Below are positions 42,313-49,929 of a stretch of 64,000 nucleotides of DNA, piece by piece. The notes under the pieces are model-generated. The model did not search any database. It had not been told where the DNA came from and saw only the letters and a program-made list of their open reading frames with translations. How positions within the stretch are numbered: the first letter of the stretch is position 1; each line of letters begins with the position of its first letter. The stretch spans positions 8,671 to 72,670 of the forward strand of contig CAUWLJ010000004.1 in assembly GCA_963559585.1 (NCBI GenBank), written 5' to 3'. This stretch comes from Eisenbergiella sp963559585 (GTDB lineage Bacteria; Bacillota; Clostridia; Lachnospirales; Lachnospiraceae). The translations under genes were made by a program, and so were the position numbers.

Positions 42313-43312
42313 CCAGATCCTCCTCTATCAGCTTCTGCACCAGCCCGGCCAGCTCCCCGTGGGTCAGCTGATCCAGCCCGGGCGGAAGCTGGCGGAACAG
42401 GGGAAGCCTGCATTTTCTGGTCTTTTCCAGAACCGCGTCATAGCTCAGGCACCCCAGCAGCTCCTCATACTGCTCCTGCTTGGCCGCTGCGAAGCTGTCC
42501 TCCCTCACGATGGTGTACACTCGCCTGCAGCTTTTCAGAATATCAAACAGGCCCTGCACCGCCTCGGACAGATCCAGGAGCACATACTCATAGCTTCCCG
42601 CCTTCTCCAGCTCCGAAAGCAGCTCCAGCCATTCCTCCCTTTTCACCTGCAGCAGATCCAGACTGGAATAGACCGGCGGAATAATGTCCAGTCCGTTCAC
42701 CTTCTGAGCCATCCCCTCCAGGCGATAGGGAAATCTTCCGTCCTGATTGTGCAGCAGATAGATCAAATCCGACAGATCCGTCTGAAAATCCCTCTGCAGC
42801 ATTCTGCCCAGACCGGAGCAGCATTCAAAATTCAGATATAATACCTTGTGTCTGCGGGCCAGAAGCTGGCCCATTGTGAAAGAAAATGTGGTTTGAAGAC
42901 ACCGGCCAACCGGTGAATAGATGCCGATCAGATTCATCCTGCCCTGTCCGTCCCCGCAGGCGATTGGAGGAAGAAGCCCTGTATCTGCCGCCTCCAGAAC
43001 CCTTCTCATGATCCCTTCGATGGACTGATACTTGCCGATCCGGCCGCTTCCCGGCGGCCCCTCCCCGTCCTCCGTCAGAATCATAACCTGCTCCGCCTCC
43101 CACGGCTTCCCCTGCTCATACATGCTCTGGGAAATGAGAAGAAGCTGTACCCTGTTCTCCCCGCAGTACCGCTTCAGCGCCTCCCCATCCGAGAAGGCGG
43201 CTATCTCAAAGGGAAAGGATACCCCCTTGTCTCCGCTGCGGTTCATATAGTCCAGAAAATGACTGGCATACTCCGGCTCAGAATCACAGACCGCCAATAT
43301 ACTTTTTTTCAC
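42296..43312 (-). CDS. tadZ: TadZ/CpaE-like MinD-family protein
   Basis: 338 residues from a GTG at 43312, with AGGAGG nine bases upstream; the longer frame to 43444 lacks support. A receiver-like N-terminal domain (SILAVCDSEPEYASHFLDYM) precedes a ParA/MinD-like domain. The deviant Walker A region reads GIYSPVGRCLQTTF and lacks the usual GK-T/S lysine, so ATP binding may be lost or altered. TadZ proteins place the pilus machine at the cell pole. It is the first gene of the Tad unit. Confidence 0.83.
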   Translation of the reverse strand: MKKSILAVCDSEPEYASHFLDYMNRSGDKGVSFPFEIAAFSDGEALKRYCGENRVQLLLISQSMYEQGKPWEAEQVMILTEDGEGPPGSGRIGKYQSIEGIMRRVLEAADTGLLPPIACGDGQGRMNLIGIYSPVGRCLQTTFSFTMGQLLARRHKVLYLNFECCSGLGRMLQRDFQTDLSDLIYLLHNQDGRFPYRLEGMAQKVNGLDIIPPVYSSLDLLQVKREEWLELLSELEKAGSYEYVLLDLSEAVQGLFDILKSCRRVYTIVREDSFAAAKQEQYEELLGCLSYDAVLEKTRKCRLPLFRQLPPGLDQLTHGELAGLVQKLIEEDLGGNVS

Positions 43313-43519
43313 AAAATACCGCCTCCTTCTGTCATAATAAAAAGGGAAATCAAAAATACGCCTCTGCCGGCAGCCGGATAGCAAGCCCGGAGCACCGGAG
43401 TGCAGCGGATTATCTGACCCTCGCGGCGGCCGCCAAATATCCATACAGGCACGGATTCCCGGCTCGCTACCCGTGAAAATAAGGAAATGGAACCAAAATG
43501 AAAGAAAATAATGTCACAC

Positions 43520-43537
43520 ATTCAGATAAATTCAGAT
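43520..43537. promoter_or_regulatory. 10-bp-spaced direct repeat upstream of tadZ
   Basis: ATTCAGAT at 43520-43527 and again at 43530-43537, one helical turn apart, with a partial third (ACAGATC) beyond. It lies about 210 bases before the tadZ start and could be an activator site for the Tad unit. Confidence 0.4.
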
Positions 43538-43693
43538 CACTAACAGATCGCCGATTCCGGCGTTAGGAGCTGCGGCCCTTATGACCGCCCGTCTGATGAA
43601 ACGAAGTATAGAACATCCCTCCCGGTTTGTCCAGATCATTTTCAAAAAAAATTCGTTTTTGTTAATACCTCACAAGCGGTGGAGGGCCCGTAG

Positions 43694-43740
43694 AAAAAAA
43701 GACGGGGAAAACCCTGATAAACACAGGATTTTCCCCCGTC
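43694..43740 (-). terminator. Intrinsic terminator after bofA
   Basis: On the minus strand GACGGGGGAAAATCCTG pairs with CAGGGTTTTCCCCGTC across a seven-base loop with a small bulge, followed by seven Ts (43700-43694). Confidence 0.85.
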
Positions 43741-43750
43741 AAAAGCCGCC

Positions 43751-44029
43751 TCAGGCAAGCCAGATCCTACATATACTTATTCCGTACAGAAGCGCCACCC
43801 CCGGAAGTCCCAGAATGCCGGAAACCAGCACGCTCACCGCCCCGATCCCCACGCCCCAGGCAAGCCCCTGAGAAGCCAGAAAGGCGTTGATAAAATAGAT
43901 TGCAGCCGTCCCCAGCCCTCCCCGCACCAGAAAGCCCAGCAGCAGCTCCGTCCTCCGGCGCAGCGCCGAGATCAGAAGCACCAGTCCGCAGGCTGCCCCT
44001 ATCATGATCACTCCGCTGATTTCTTCCAT
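43751..44029 (-). CDS. bofA: Pro-sigma-K processing inhibitor BofA
   Basis: 92 residues with two to three membrane segments and the family end block SGILGLPGVALLYG. In Bacillus, BofA sits in the outer forespore membrane and holds the SpoIVFB protease inactive until late sporulation. GGGAGG precedes the ATG at 44029; the longer frame upstream has no support. A sigma-E-like promoter lies about 110-140 bases upstream and a strong terminator follows. It marks the host as a spore former by descent. It is divergent from the YaaL-like gene; in Bacillus subtilis yaaL and bofA are adjacent on the same strand. Confidence 0.9.
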   Translation of the reverse strand: MEEISGVIMIGAACGLVLLISALRRRTELLLGFLVRGGLGTAAIYFINAFLASQGLAWGVGIGAVSVLVSGILGLPGVALLYGISICRIWLA

Positions 44030-44142
44030 TCCTGCCTCCCTTTTCCCCATCAGACTCTGCGCCAAAGGATCGCTCCCCCGGGCCCGCTTCCCGGACAGCA
44101 CTCCATACAGAGAAGCAGTGCTCACGCCCGGTATTGTTCTAT

Positions 44143-44171
44143 ATTCTATGAGTGAAAAGGACGGAATATCA
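44143..44171 (-). promoter_or_regulatory. Sigma-E-like sporulation promoter for bofA
   Basis: On the minus strand TGATATT (44171-44165), a 14-base spacer, then CATAGAAT (44150-44143). The Bacillus sigma-E consensus is about KMATATT-N14/15-CATACAHT, so the match is six of seven and seven of eight. BofA is a mother-cell sigma-E gene in Bacillus. Confidence 0.65.
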
Positions 44172-44249
44172 CATGAATAAACCTTCTGTGCCCCGGATAT
44201 ACTGTTACCAGAATAGTTCCTGCCAAAATCAGGCAAAGGAGGATGATTC

Positions 44250-44543
44250 ATGAAATTTCATTTCAGCATGAACCGGGTTGAAAATAAGGACAAACCCCTC
44301 ACCTATCAGGAAAGCCTGATGCTTGATCTGCAGAAGACCAGATGGGAACTGGAAAATGCCTATGCCGGCTTCGATTATGTAACCGACCCGGATCTCATCG
44401 ACTGCTATATATACGAACAGAATGCCGTTATGAAAAGATACCGTCACCTGCTGCAGCTGGTGGCCGGACTGACGCCGTCCGATGCCTCCGTGCAGGAGGA
44501 GGAGGCTGCAGCAAAGGAACAGCGGGCGGCGTACACGCTCTAA
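44250..44543 (+). CDS. YaaL-like DUF2508 protein
   Basis: 97 residues, acidic and helical. The signature WELENAYAGFDYVTDPDLID and the following AVMKRYRHLLQL match the DUF2508/YaaL family, which is found near recR and bofA in Firmicutes. Function is unknown. It is divergent from bofA and its stop overlaps the sulfatase stop tail-to-tail by two bases. AAAGGAGG lies upstream of the ATG. Confidence 0.83.
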   Translation: MKFHFSMNRVENKDKPLTYQESLMLDLQKTRWELENAYAGFDYVTDPDLIDCYIYEQNAVMKRYRHLLQLVAGLTPSDASVQEEEAAAKEQRAAYTL

Positions 44544-46006
44544 AGGATACCCAGTCTCTCATACTGTTCCCGGGGCGCCTCATTCTCCCGCATCATTTCC
44601 CTCATCCGCTGTGTGAGCCGCTCCGTCACTCCCTCATCCTGTATGGCCTGCTTCTGCTCCGGATCCTTTTCCAGATCAAACAGCAGATCCCCGTACTGAT
44701 AAGCCTGGGCAGCCCCTCCCGCAGGAATCTTCATCACCCTGCTGCCCTTCATGTGGGGAAACCCCTCCGCCAGCTCTATCCTCCTAAGCTCAGACGGATA
44801 AAAGGGATCCCGCATATGACAGGGCATCAATGTATATTCATACAGCGGCCCGTTTTCCGGCCTGGCCGGAGCTTTCATATATACGTATCTTCCATCCGTG
44901 ATGTTCACATGCCCGCCAAAGATCCCAAACAAAGCGCCATCCCTGACCGGAGTGTCCTCACGGATCACAGGCGTCAGGCTCCGCCCATCCATATATTCCG
45001 GCGGCTCCACGCCAAAAAACTCCGCCAGAGTAGGCACAATGTCCACCGTCTGAGCCAGCGCATTCCTTCTCTGATTCCGGCCCTCCGGGAATCTGGGGTC
45101 ATAGATAAAAAAGGGAATATGAGAGATTTCCTCATACAAAGGCTGTACATTTTTCCCCATCCACTCCTTTTCCCCCAGCATAAAACCATGATCCGTGTTT
45201 ACGATCAGCATGGTATCCTTCCACAGGTCAAGCTCATCCATCACGTCCAGAAGACTGCCCAGATAATGGTCACACATACTGAGCAGAGCAGCATATTCAT
45301 AGCGGATATGCCGGGTTACTTCTTCCCCGTATCTGTTTTTGCCGTAATCCGGCCAATCCATATTCTTTCCATGATAATCGTCCGGATACAGAGCCTTATA
45401 GGCCTGCTGCGTGTAAAAAGGCTCATGGGGATCAAATGCCTCTAGCTGCAAAAACCACCCGTCCTCCCCTGCATTTCTCCGAAGAAAATCGATGCCGCAG
45501 TCAAAGGTTTTCTTCTGCGGCATCTCCTCCTCCGACACAAGAAAGCTTCGATTAATCCAGTCATGTCTCCAGTTCTGGGTTTCTGTTCTTCCTGAAAGAG
45601 TGTCCGGTACCTTTGGCCATGCCACCTGTCCCATCCAGGCATCCCCCTGCTGCCCGCGGATCATCTCACAGCTGTCAAATTTGCTCAGATAGCAGCTTCC
45701 CCCGTCCTCCCAATAATGAAAATGGTCTGTGGCAATGTGGGTATAGATACCTGCCTTTTTCATTCTGGTAATCAGGGAATCGTCATAGGGCTGCATGGGC
45801 GACCAGGAGGTATGCAGAAAACCATACCTTCCGGTCTGAAGCTCACGTCTGGCAGGCATGCAGGGCAGGCTTCCTGCGTAAAAACGGTCAAACGTCAGCG
45901 TTCTCTCTGCCAGTCGCATGAAATTGGGCATTACTGTCCAGTCACACCCATAATTGGGCAAAAAGTGCCGGTTCAAAGAATCGAACATCATCATGATCGC
46001 TTTCAT
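44540..46006 (-). CDS. Cytoplasmic Cys-type sulfatase
   Basis: 488 residues. It hydrolyses sulfate esters, here probably from an imported sugar. The sulfatase signature is C49-M-P-A-R53 in GSLPCMPARRELQTGR; C49 must be converted to formylglycine. Metal-site residues are visible as MFDS near the start and TDHGFMLGEKEWMGK. There is no signal peptide, so it acts in the cytoplasm. AGGAGG precedes the ATG. It is the last gene of an ABC transporter unit, 51 bases after the second permease, which suggests that the transporter brings in a sulfated saccharide. No anaerobic sulfatase-maturing enzyme gene is in the window. Confidence 0.92.
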   Translation of the reverse strand: MKAIMMMFDSLNRHFLPNYGCDWTVMPNFMRLAERTLTFDRFYAGSLPCMPARRELQTGRYGFLHTSWSPMQPYDDSLITRMKKAGIYTHIATDHFHYWEDGGSCYLSKFDSCEMIRGQQGDAWMGQVAWPKVPDTLSGRTETQNWRHDWINRSFLVSEEEMPQKKTFDCGIDFLRRNAGEDGWFLQLEAFDPHEPFYTQQAYKALYPDDYHGKNMDWPDYGKNRYGEEVTRHIRYEYAALLSMCDHYLGSLLDVMDELDLWKDTMLIVNTDHGFMLGEKEWMGKNVQPLYEEISHIPFFIYDPRFPEGRNQRRNALAQTVDIVPTLAEFFGVEPPEYMDGRSLTPVIREDTPVRDGALFGIFGGHVNITDGRYVYMKAPARPENGPLYEYTLMPCHMRDPFYPSELRRIELAEGFPHMKGSRVMKIPAGGAAQAYQYGDLLFDLEKDPEQKQAIQDEGVTERLTQRMREMMRENEAPREQYERLGIL

Positions 46007-46057
46007 CTTCCATCCTCCTGGTCCGTGTTTGTCCGGCTGGCCGGCCGTTCCTCCGCA

Positions 46058-46951
46058 TCAGCCCTTCACAGAACCGATCATAACGCCCTTCACGAAATGC
46101 TTCTGCACAAACGGATACATAACCAGAACCGGCAGGGAAGATACGATGATCACACCATATTTGATGGTTCTTGCAATCTGCTTCATCAGCTCCAGAGATT
46201 CCGGATCGGCTGAGGAGGGATCGATCATCTGCCCGCCGATCAGAATGTCTCTCATGATCAGCTGCAGAGGATAAAGCTTTGCATCGTTTACATAAATCAG
46301 GCCGTTGAAGAAGGAGTTCCAGTGTCCTACCGCATAGTACAGCACCATAATCGCAATGATGGACTTGGACAGCGGAATCACTACCTTTGCAAAATACTGA
46401 AACATGCCGCAGCCATCGATCTCAGCCGCTTCCTGCAGCTCGATGGGCATGGAATTGAGGAAATAAGTACGGCAGAGGATCAGATTGAATACGGAAAAGG
46501 ATCCCAGGATCATCAGCACATAAGGAGTGTCCACCAGGTGAAGTCCCTTAACGATCAGGTATGTGGGAATCAGGCCGCCGGAAAAATACTTGGTCACGAT
46601 CAGCATTTTCATCACAAAGCCCCTTCCCACCATATCCTGTCTGGACAGGGCATATCCTGCGGGAATCGTGATAAACAATGCAATCAGCGTGCCGAAAAAG
46701 GTGTACATAATCGTGTTGCGGTATCCCGTCCAGATTCTGGGATCCCTGAAAATGTATTTGTATCCCTCCATCGTGATCCCCTTGGGAACAAACAGCACCT
46801 GCCCGGATGCTACCAGGTTGGGATCACTGAACGAAGCGATCACCACAAAGTACAGGGGATAGAGGATGATCAGCGCAATAAGTGCCGTAAATGCGTATAC
46901 TACAAAGGTAAAAACCGCATCCGATTTATTATTTTTTATCTTGGCTAACAT
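46058..46951 (-). CDS. Carbohydrate ABC transporter permease (LplC/YtcP type)
   Basis: 297 residues with six membrane segments and the inner-membrane EAA loop ELQEAAEIDGCGMFQYFAKV. The C-terminal YPFVQKHFVKGVMIGSVKG is typical of LplC-like permeases of the CUT1 family. It pairs with the LplB-like gene 13 bases upstream. AAAGGAG precedes the ATG. The ATPase is not encoded here; such systems often share a common MsmK-like ATPase. Confidence 0.93.
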   Translation of the reverse strand: MLAKIKNNKSDAVFTFVVYAFTALIALIILYPLYFVVIASFSDPNLVASGQVLFVPKGITMEGYKYIFRDPRIWTGYRNTIMYTFFGTLIALFITIPAGYALSRQDMVGRGFVMKMLIVTKYFSGGLIPTYLIVKGLHLVDTPYVLMILGSFSVFNLILCRTYFLNSMPIELQEAAEIDGCGMFQYFAKVVIPLSKSIIAIMVLYYAVGHWNSFFNGLIYVNDAKLYPLQLIMRDILIGGQMIDPSSADPESLELMKQIARTIKYGVIIVSSLPVLVMYPFVQKHFVKGVMIGSVKG

Positions 46952-46964
46952 TTCTTCCTCTCCT

Positions 46965-47909
46965 TTACCACAGACTTACATCCGACACACTGCGGGCGAT
47001 CTTGTTCACGGCCAGCAGAAGGATCAGGTTAATGATGTTGTTGAACAGACCGATAGCCGACGAATAGCTGAACTGCCCGTTCTGAATACCGATCTTATAC
47101 ACGTAGGTGGAAATGATCTCCGAGTATTCCAGATTGATGCTGTTCTGCAGAAGGAATACCTTTTCAAAACCGATTTCCATGATCTCTCCGGCTCTCATGA
47201 TCAGCATGATAACCATAGTGGGCACGATGGCCGGAATATCCACATACAGCATGCGCTGGAATTTGGTGGCGCCATCTACCCGGGCAGCCTCATGCAGCTC
47301 CGGCCCGACGGAGGTGAGCATGGAGATATACAGAATGGAGCCCCATCCAATATTCTGAAGCACCCCTGACCACACGTAGATATGGCGGAAATTCTCCGGA
47401 TTCGACAGGAACGAAACCGGCTCGATTCCAAGAAGGATCAGAAACTGATTGACGATTCCATCGCTGGCCAGGAAAATCAGAATCATACCGCAGTACACAA
47501 CAGTGGAAATAAAATGGGGAGCATAGGTAATCATCTGCGCAGCCTTCTTGAACTTCGTATGAGTCACATAGTTCAGAAAAAGGGCAAATATAATCGGCAT
47601 GGGAAATCCTGCTATCAGGGAATAGAGGCTTAGGCTTATCGTATTCCAGAGCAGATCCTTGAACTGATAGGATTCAAAAAAGGTGATAAAATGCTTGAAG
47701 CCCACCCAGGGACTTCCCCATATGCCGTCCATCACACTGTAATCCTTAAAGGCAAGCTGGATTCCGTACATGGGAAGATAATTGAAAATGATAATATAGA
47801 TCAGCATGGGGAGAATGAACAGATAACACACCCAGCTCTTTCTCAGAAGCCGCAGAGTGCTCCTTCTGGGCTTTCTTACCCCTGCTGCTGTTTTCTTTCC
47901 TGTTGACAT
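46965..47909 (-). CDS. Carbohydrate ABC transporter permease (LplB type)
   Basis: 314 residues with six membrane segments, a basic N-terminus, and the EAA loop ELHEAARVDGATKFQRMLYV. The ending VNKIARSVSDVSLW is usual for LplB/YtcP partners. AAAGGAG lies before the ATG. The solute-binding protein gene is upstream, separated by a long hairpin at 47937-48018, and the LplC-like gene follows closely. Confidence 0.93.
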   Translation of the reverse strand: MSTGKKTAAGVRKPRRSTLRLLRKSWVCYLFILPMLIYIIIFNYLPMYGIQLAFKDYSVMDGIWGSPWVGFKHFITFFESYQFKDLLWNTISLSLYSLIAGFPMPIIFALFLNYVTHTKFKKAAQMITYAPHFISTVVYCGMILIFLASDGIVNQFLILLGIEPVSFLSNPENFRHIYVWSGVLQNIGWGSILYISMLTSVGPELHEAARVDGATKFQRMLYVDIPAIVPTMVIMLIMRAGEIMEIGFEKVFLLQNSINLEYSEIISTYVYKIGIQNGQFSYSSAIGLFNNIINLILLLAVNKIARSVSDVSLW

Positions 47910-47936
47910 AGCCTACTCCTTTATCCGGCAGAAAAC

Positions 47937-48018
47937 GTCCGGCACAGCCCCCGTTTCCGTGGGACGCCCCCCGTTTTCAGGGAACGGGCCCCCGTTTCCG
48001 TGGAACGCTGTGCCGGAC
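47937..48018 (-). promoter_or_regulatory. Stem-loop with three internal repeats between binding-protein and permease genes
   Basis: GTCCGGCACAGC (47937-47948) pairs perfectly with GCTGTGCCGGAC (48007-48018). The loop holds three related ~20-base units, two starting CCCCCGTTTCCGTGG and one CCCCCGTTTTCAGGG. It lies where malE-malF-type operons carry stem-loops that keep binding-protein mRNA stable and limit permease expression. Confidence 0.75.
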
Positions 48019-48052
48019 ATTCAGGTAAATGTTCTGTTGCGGTACGGTTCGT

Positions 48053-49702
48053 TTATTTCAGAGAATCCACAAACTCCTGGCAGAGAGCGGTATATTCATC
48101 CGTCTTTAAGCTCTTGAGCGTCTCCAGATGCTTGTTCCACTTCTCATCGTCTATTCCGTTGATGACAGAGTCTGCAATGAATTTCTGCAGATAGGTGTCT
48201 ATGTCTGCGCTCAGAATCGCCCTTCTGTCAGAATTCTCCAGAGTTGCGGTTCCAACAGGGAGGCCGATCACACCGTAATCCTGCTGGTTCTGCACTGCTT
48301 CCAGCTTATAATCATGAGGATAGCCCTCCTCATATATGGTAGCCTCAGAGTACTCCTGCTTCCACAGAGCAGGCGTCTGTCCCGCAAAACTTTCTGCCGT
48401 TCTGAATTCCTGCTTGGTCTGGTAACCGCCGTTTGCCTCCAGCACTTCAGGCGTCACGTTCAGGAATTTGGGAACCTTTTCCCCGTTCTCCTCCACGATC
48501 TCATACCATACTCCTTCAGGCCCCTTGCCCCAGGAAGATGCCAGCTCCAGAGAGGAATTGATATAATCATACCAGCGAACCAGAGCCGCAGGGTTCTTAC
48601 AGTTCCTGCTGATTGCAAAGCCGCCGCTTCTGGTCATATTGTTCAGTCCTACCATGGGATCTCCGTTGGGTCCTTTCAGGACAGGGATCGCCTGATAACG
48701 GCTTCCGTCTCCATTATCAGCTCCACAGGCTGACGAAGGGTTGTAGCCTGCAAATACACCGATAATATCTCCGCCGGCTCCTCTTGCGGAGTACAGATCA
48801 GCGCTTAATGTGAACGCTTCCTTGTCGATCAGTCCTTCTGCATACAGCTCATGGAACCATGCAAGGGCGTCATAATAACCCTGCTGCGCCGGGCTGAAGG
48901 TTACCTTTCCGTCCTTTGTGAACACATGATAGCCATTCTCGATCACGCCAAAGTATCCAAACATATTTTCAAGTGCATTTCCCCATCCCCATGCGTTTTC
49001 AAAGGTAAAGGGGATCTCGTCCTTCTGTCCGTTTCCATTGGGATCCTGATCCCGGAAAGCGATCAGCACTTCCTTGAACTCCTCTGTGGTAGTGGGCATT
49101 TTCAGTCCCAGCTTGTCCAGCCACTCTGTATTGATCCAATACTGGGAATCGATCACGTTCTGCAGCGCTTCGTCACCGGTGGGAAGGCAGTGAAGCTTGC
49201 CGTCCACGGAAAGAAGTCCTTCAGGATAGTCCTCTCTTGTTTCAAAATAAGCGCTGGTCACAGGCGCATACTCGGCCAGATAGTCATCCAGAGCCACAAG
49301 CTGCTCATAGTATCTGGCCATATCCACTTCCCCGATGATCGCGTCAGGCAGACCGTCTGTGCTGAACATAATATTGATCTTTTCTTTCCATCCTGACTGA
49401 GGAATCTCAATCCATTCAATATGAACGTTTGTAGCCTCCTCCGCATCGATTACGCACTGCTTCTCCGCCGCAGACTTTAAAGTACTCTGCTGAGGCACCG
49501 CAATGGTAAAGGTCTCCTTTTCGTTTAAGATAGGAAGTCCGGTGGCATTCAGATTGCTGCTCACACTCTCCTCTGCCGCAGCTCCATCCGCGGACGCGCT
49601 CTCCTGTGTACTGTCGTTCCCTCCGCAGCCTGTCAGAACAGAGCCAAAAAGAGCTGCTGCCGTAAGGACTGCACTGATCCTTGTGAATGCTTTCCTTCTC
49701 AC
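48053..49702 (-). CDS. Extracellular solute-binding lipoprotein (LipO type)
   Basis: 549 residues from a GTG at 49702, eight bases after AGGAGG; a TTG start further up is unlikely. A lipoprotein signal peptide ends LFGSVLTGC with C26 as the lipid-modified cysteine, followed by a Ser/Ala/Glu-rich linker and a family-1-type sugar-binding fold. It would sit on the outer face of the membrane and deliver an oligosaccharide to the LplB/LplC pair. Length is larger than simple sugar-binding proteins and typical of those for longer or decorated saccharides. The AraC-type sensor gene lies just upstream. Confidence 0.92.
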   Translation of the reverse strand: MRRKAFTRISAVLTAAALFGSVLTGCGGNDSTQESASADGAAAEESVSSNLNATGLPILNEKETFTIAVPQQSTLKSAAEKQCVIDAEEATNVHIEWIEIPQSGWKEKINIMFSTDGLPDAIIGEVDMARYYEQLVALDDYLAEYAPVTSAYFETREDYPEGLLSVDGKLHCLPTGDEALQNVIDSQYWINTEWLDKLGLKMPTTTEEFKEVLIAFRDQDPNGNGQKDEIPFTFENAWGWGNALENMFGYFGVIENGYHVFTKDGKVTFSPAQQGYYDALAWFHELYAEGLIDKEAFTLSADLYSARGAGGDIIGVFAGYNPSSACGADNGDGSRYQAIPVLKGPNGDPMVGLNNMTRSGGFAISRNCKNPAALVRWYDYINSSLELASSWGKGPEGVWYEIVEENGEKVPKFLNVTPEVLEANGGYQTKQEFRTAESFAGQTPALWKQEYSEATIYEEGYPHDYKLEAVQNQQDYGVIGLPVGTATLENSDRRAILSADIDTYLQKFIADSVINGIDDEKWNKHLETLKSLKTDEYTALCQEFVDSLK

Positions 49703-49929
49703 AATAAATCCCTCCTGTTTGATCTTCTTTTCTTTCAACTTCCTTTTCCAGCACTGTTCTGCCTGATCCTTATGTCTGAATGGCCCGTGTTGGAAGCTGA
49801 ATTAAGAATATCCTACAGGAGGGATTTTTACTATCTTTAAGTATTGAACTTCATCTTGAAATTATGCAGAAAAAGCGGTTTTATCTCCTTTTGTTGCACT
49901 TTTTCCTTCAAATTCATCCACGCGATATG

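Larger units (their letters stand above)
43313..43750. other. 438-base gap upstream of the Tad operon
   Basis: It should hold the Tad promoter, but no convincing -35/-10 pair was found. It contains the direct repeat at 43520-43537 and the bofA terminator at 43694-43740, listed separately. Confidence 0.5.
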
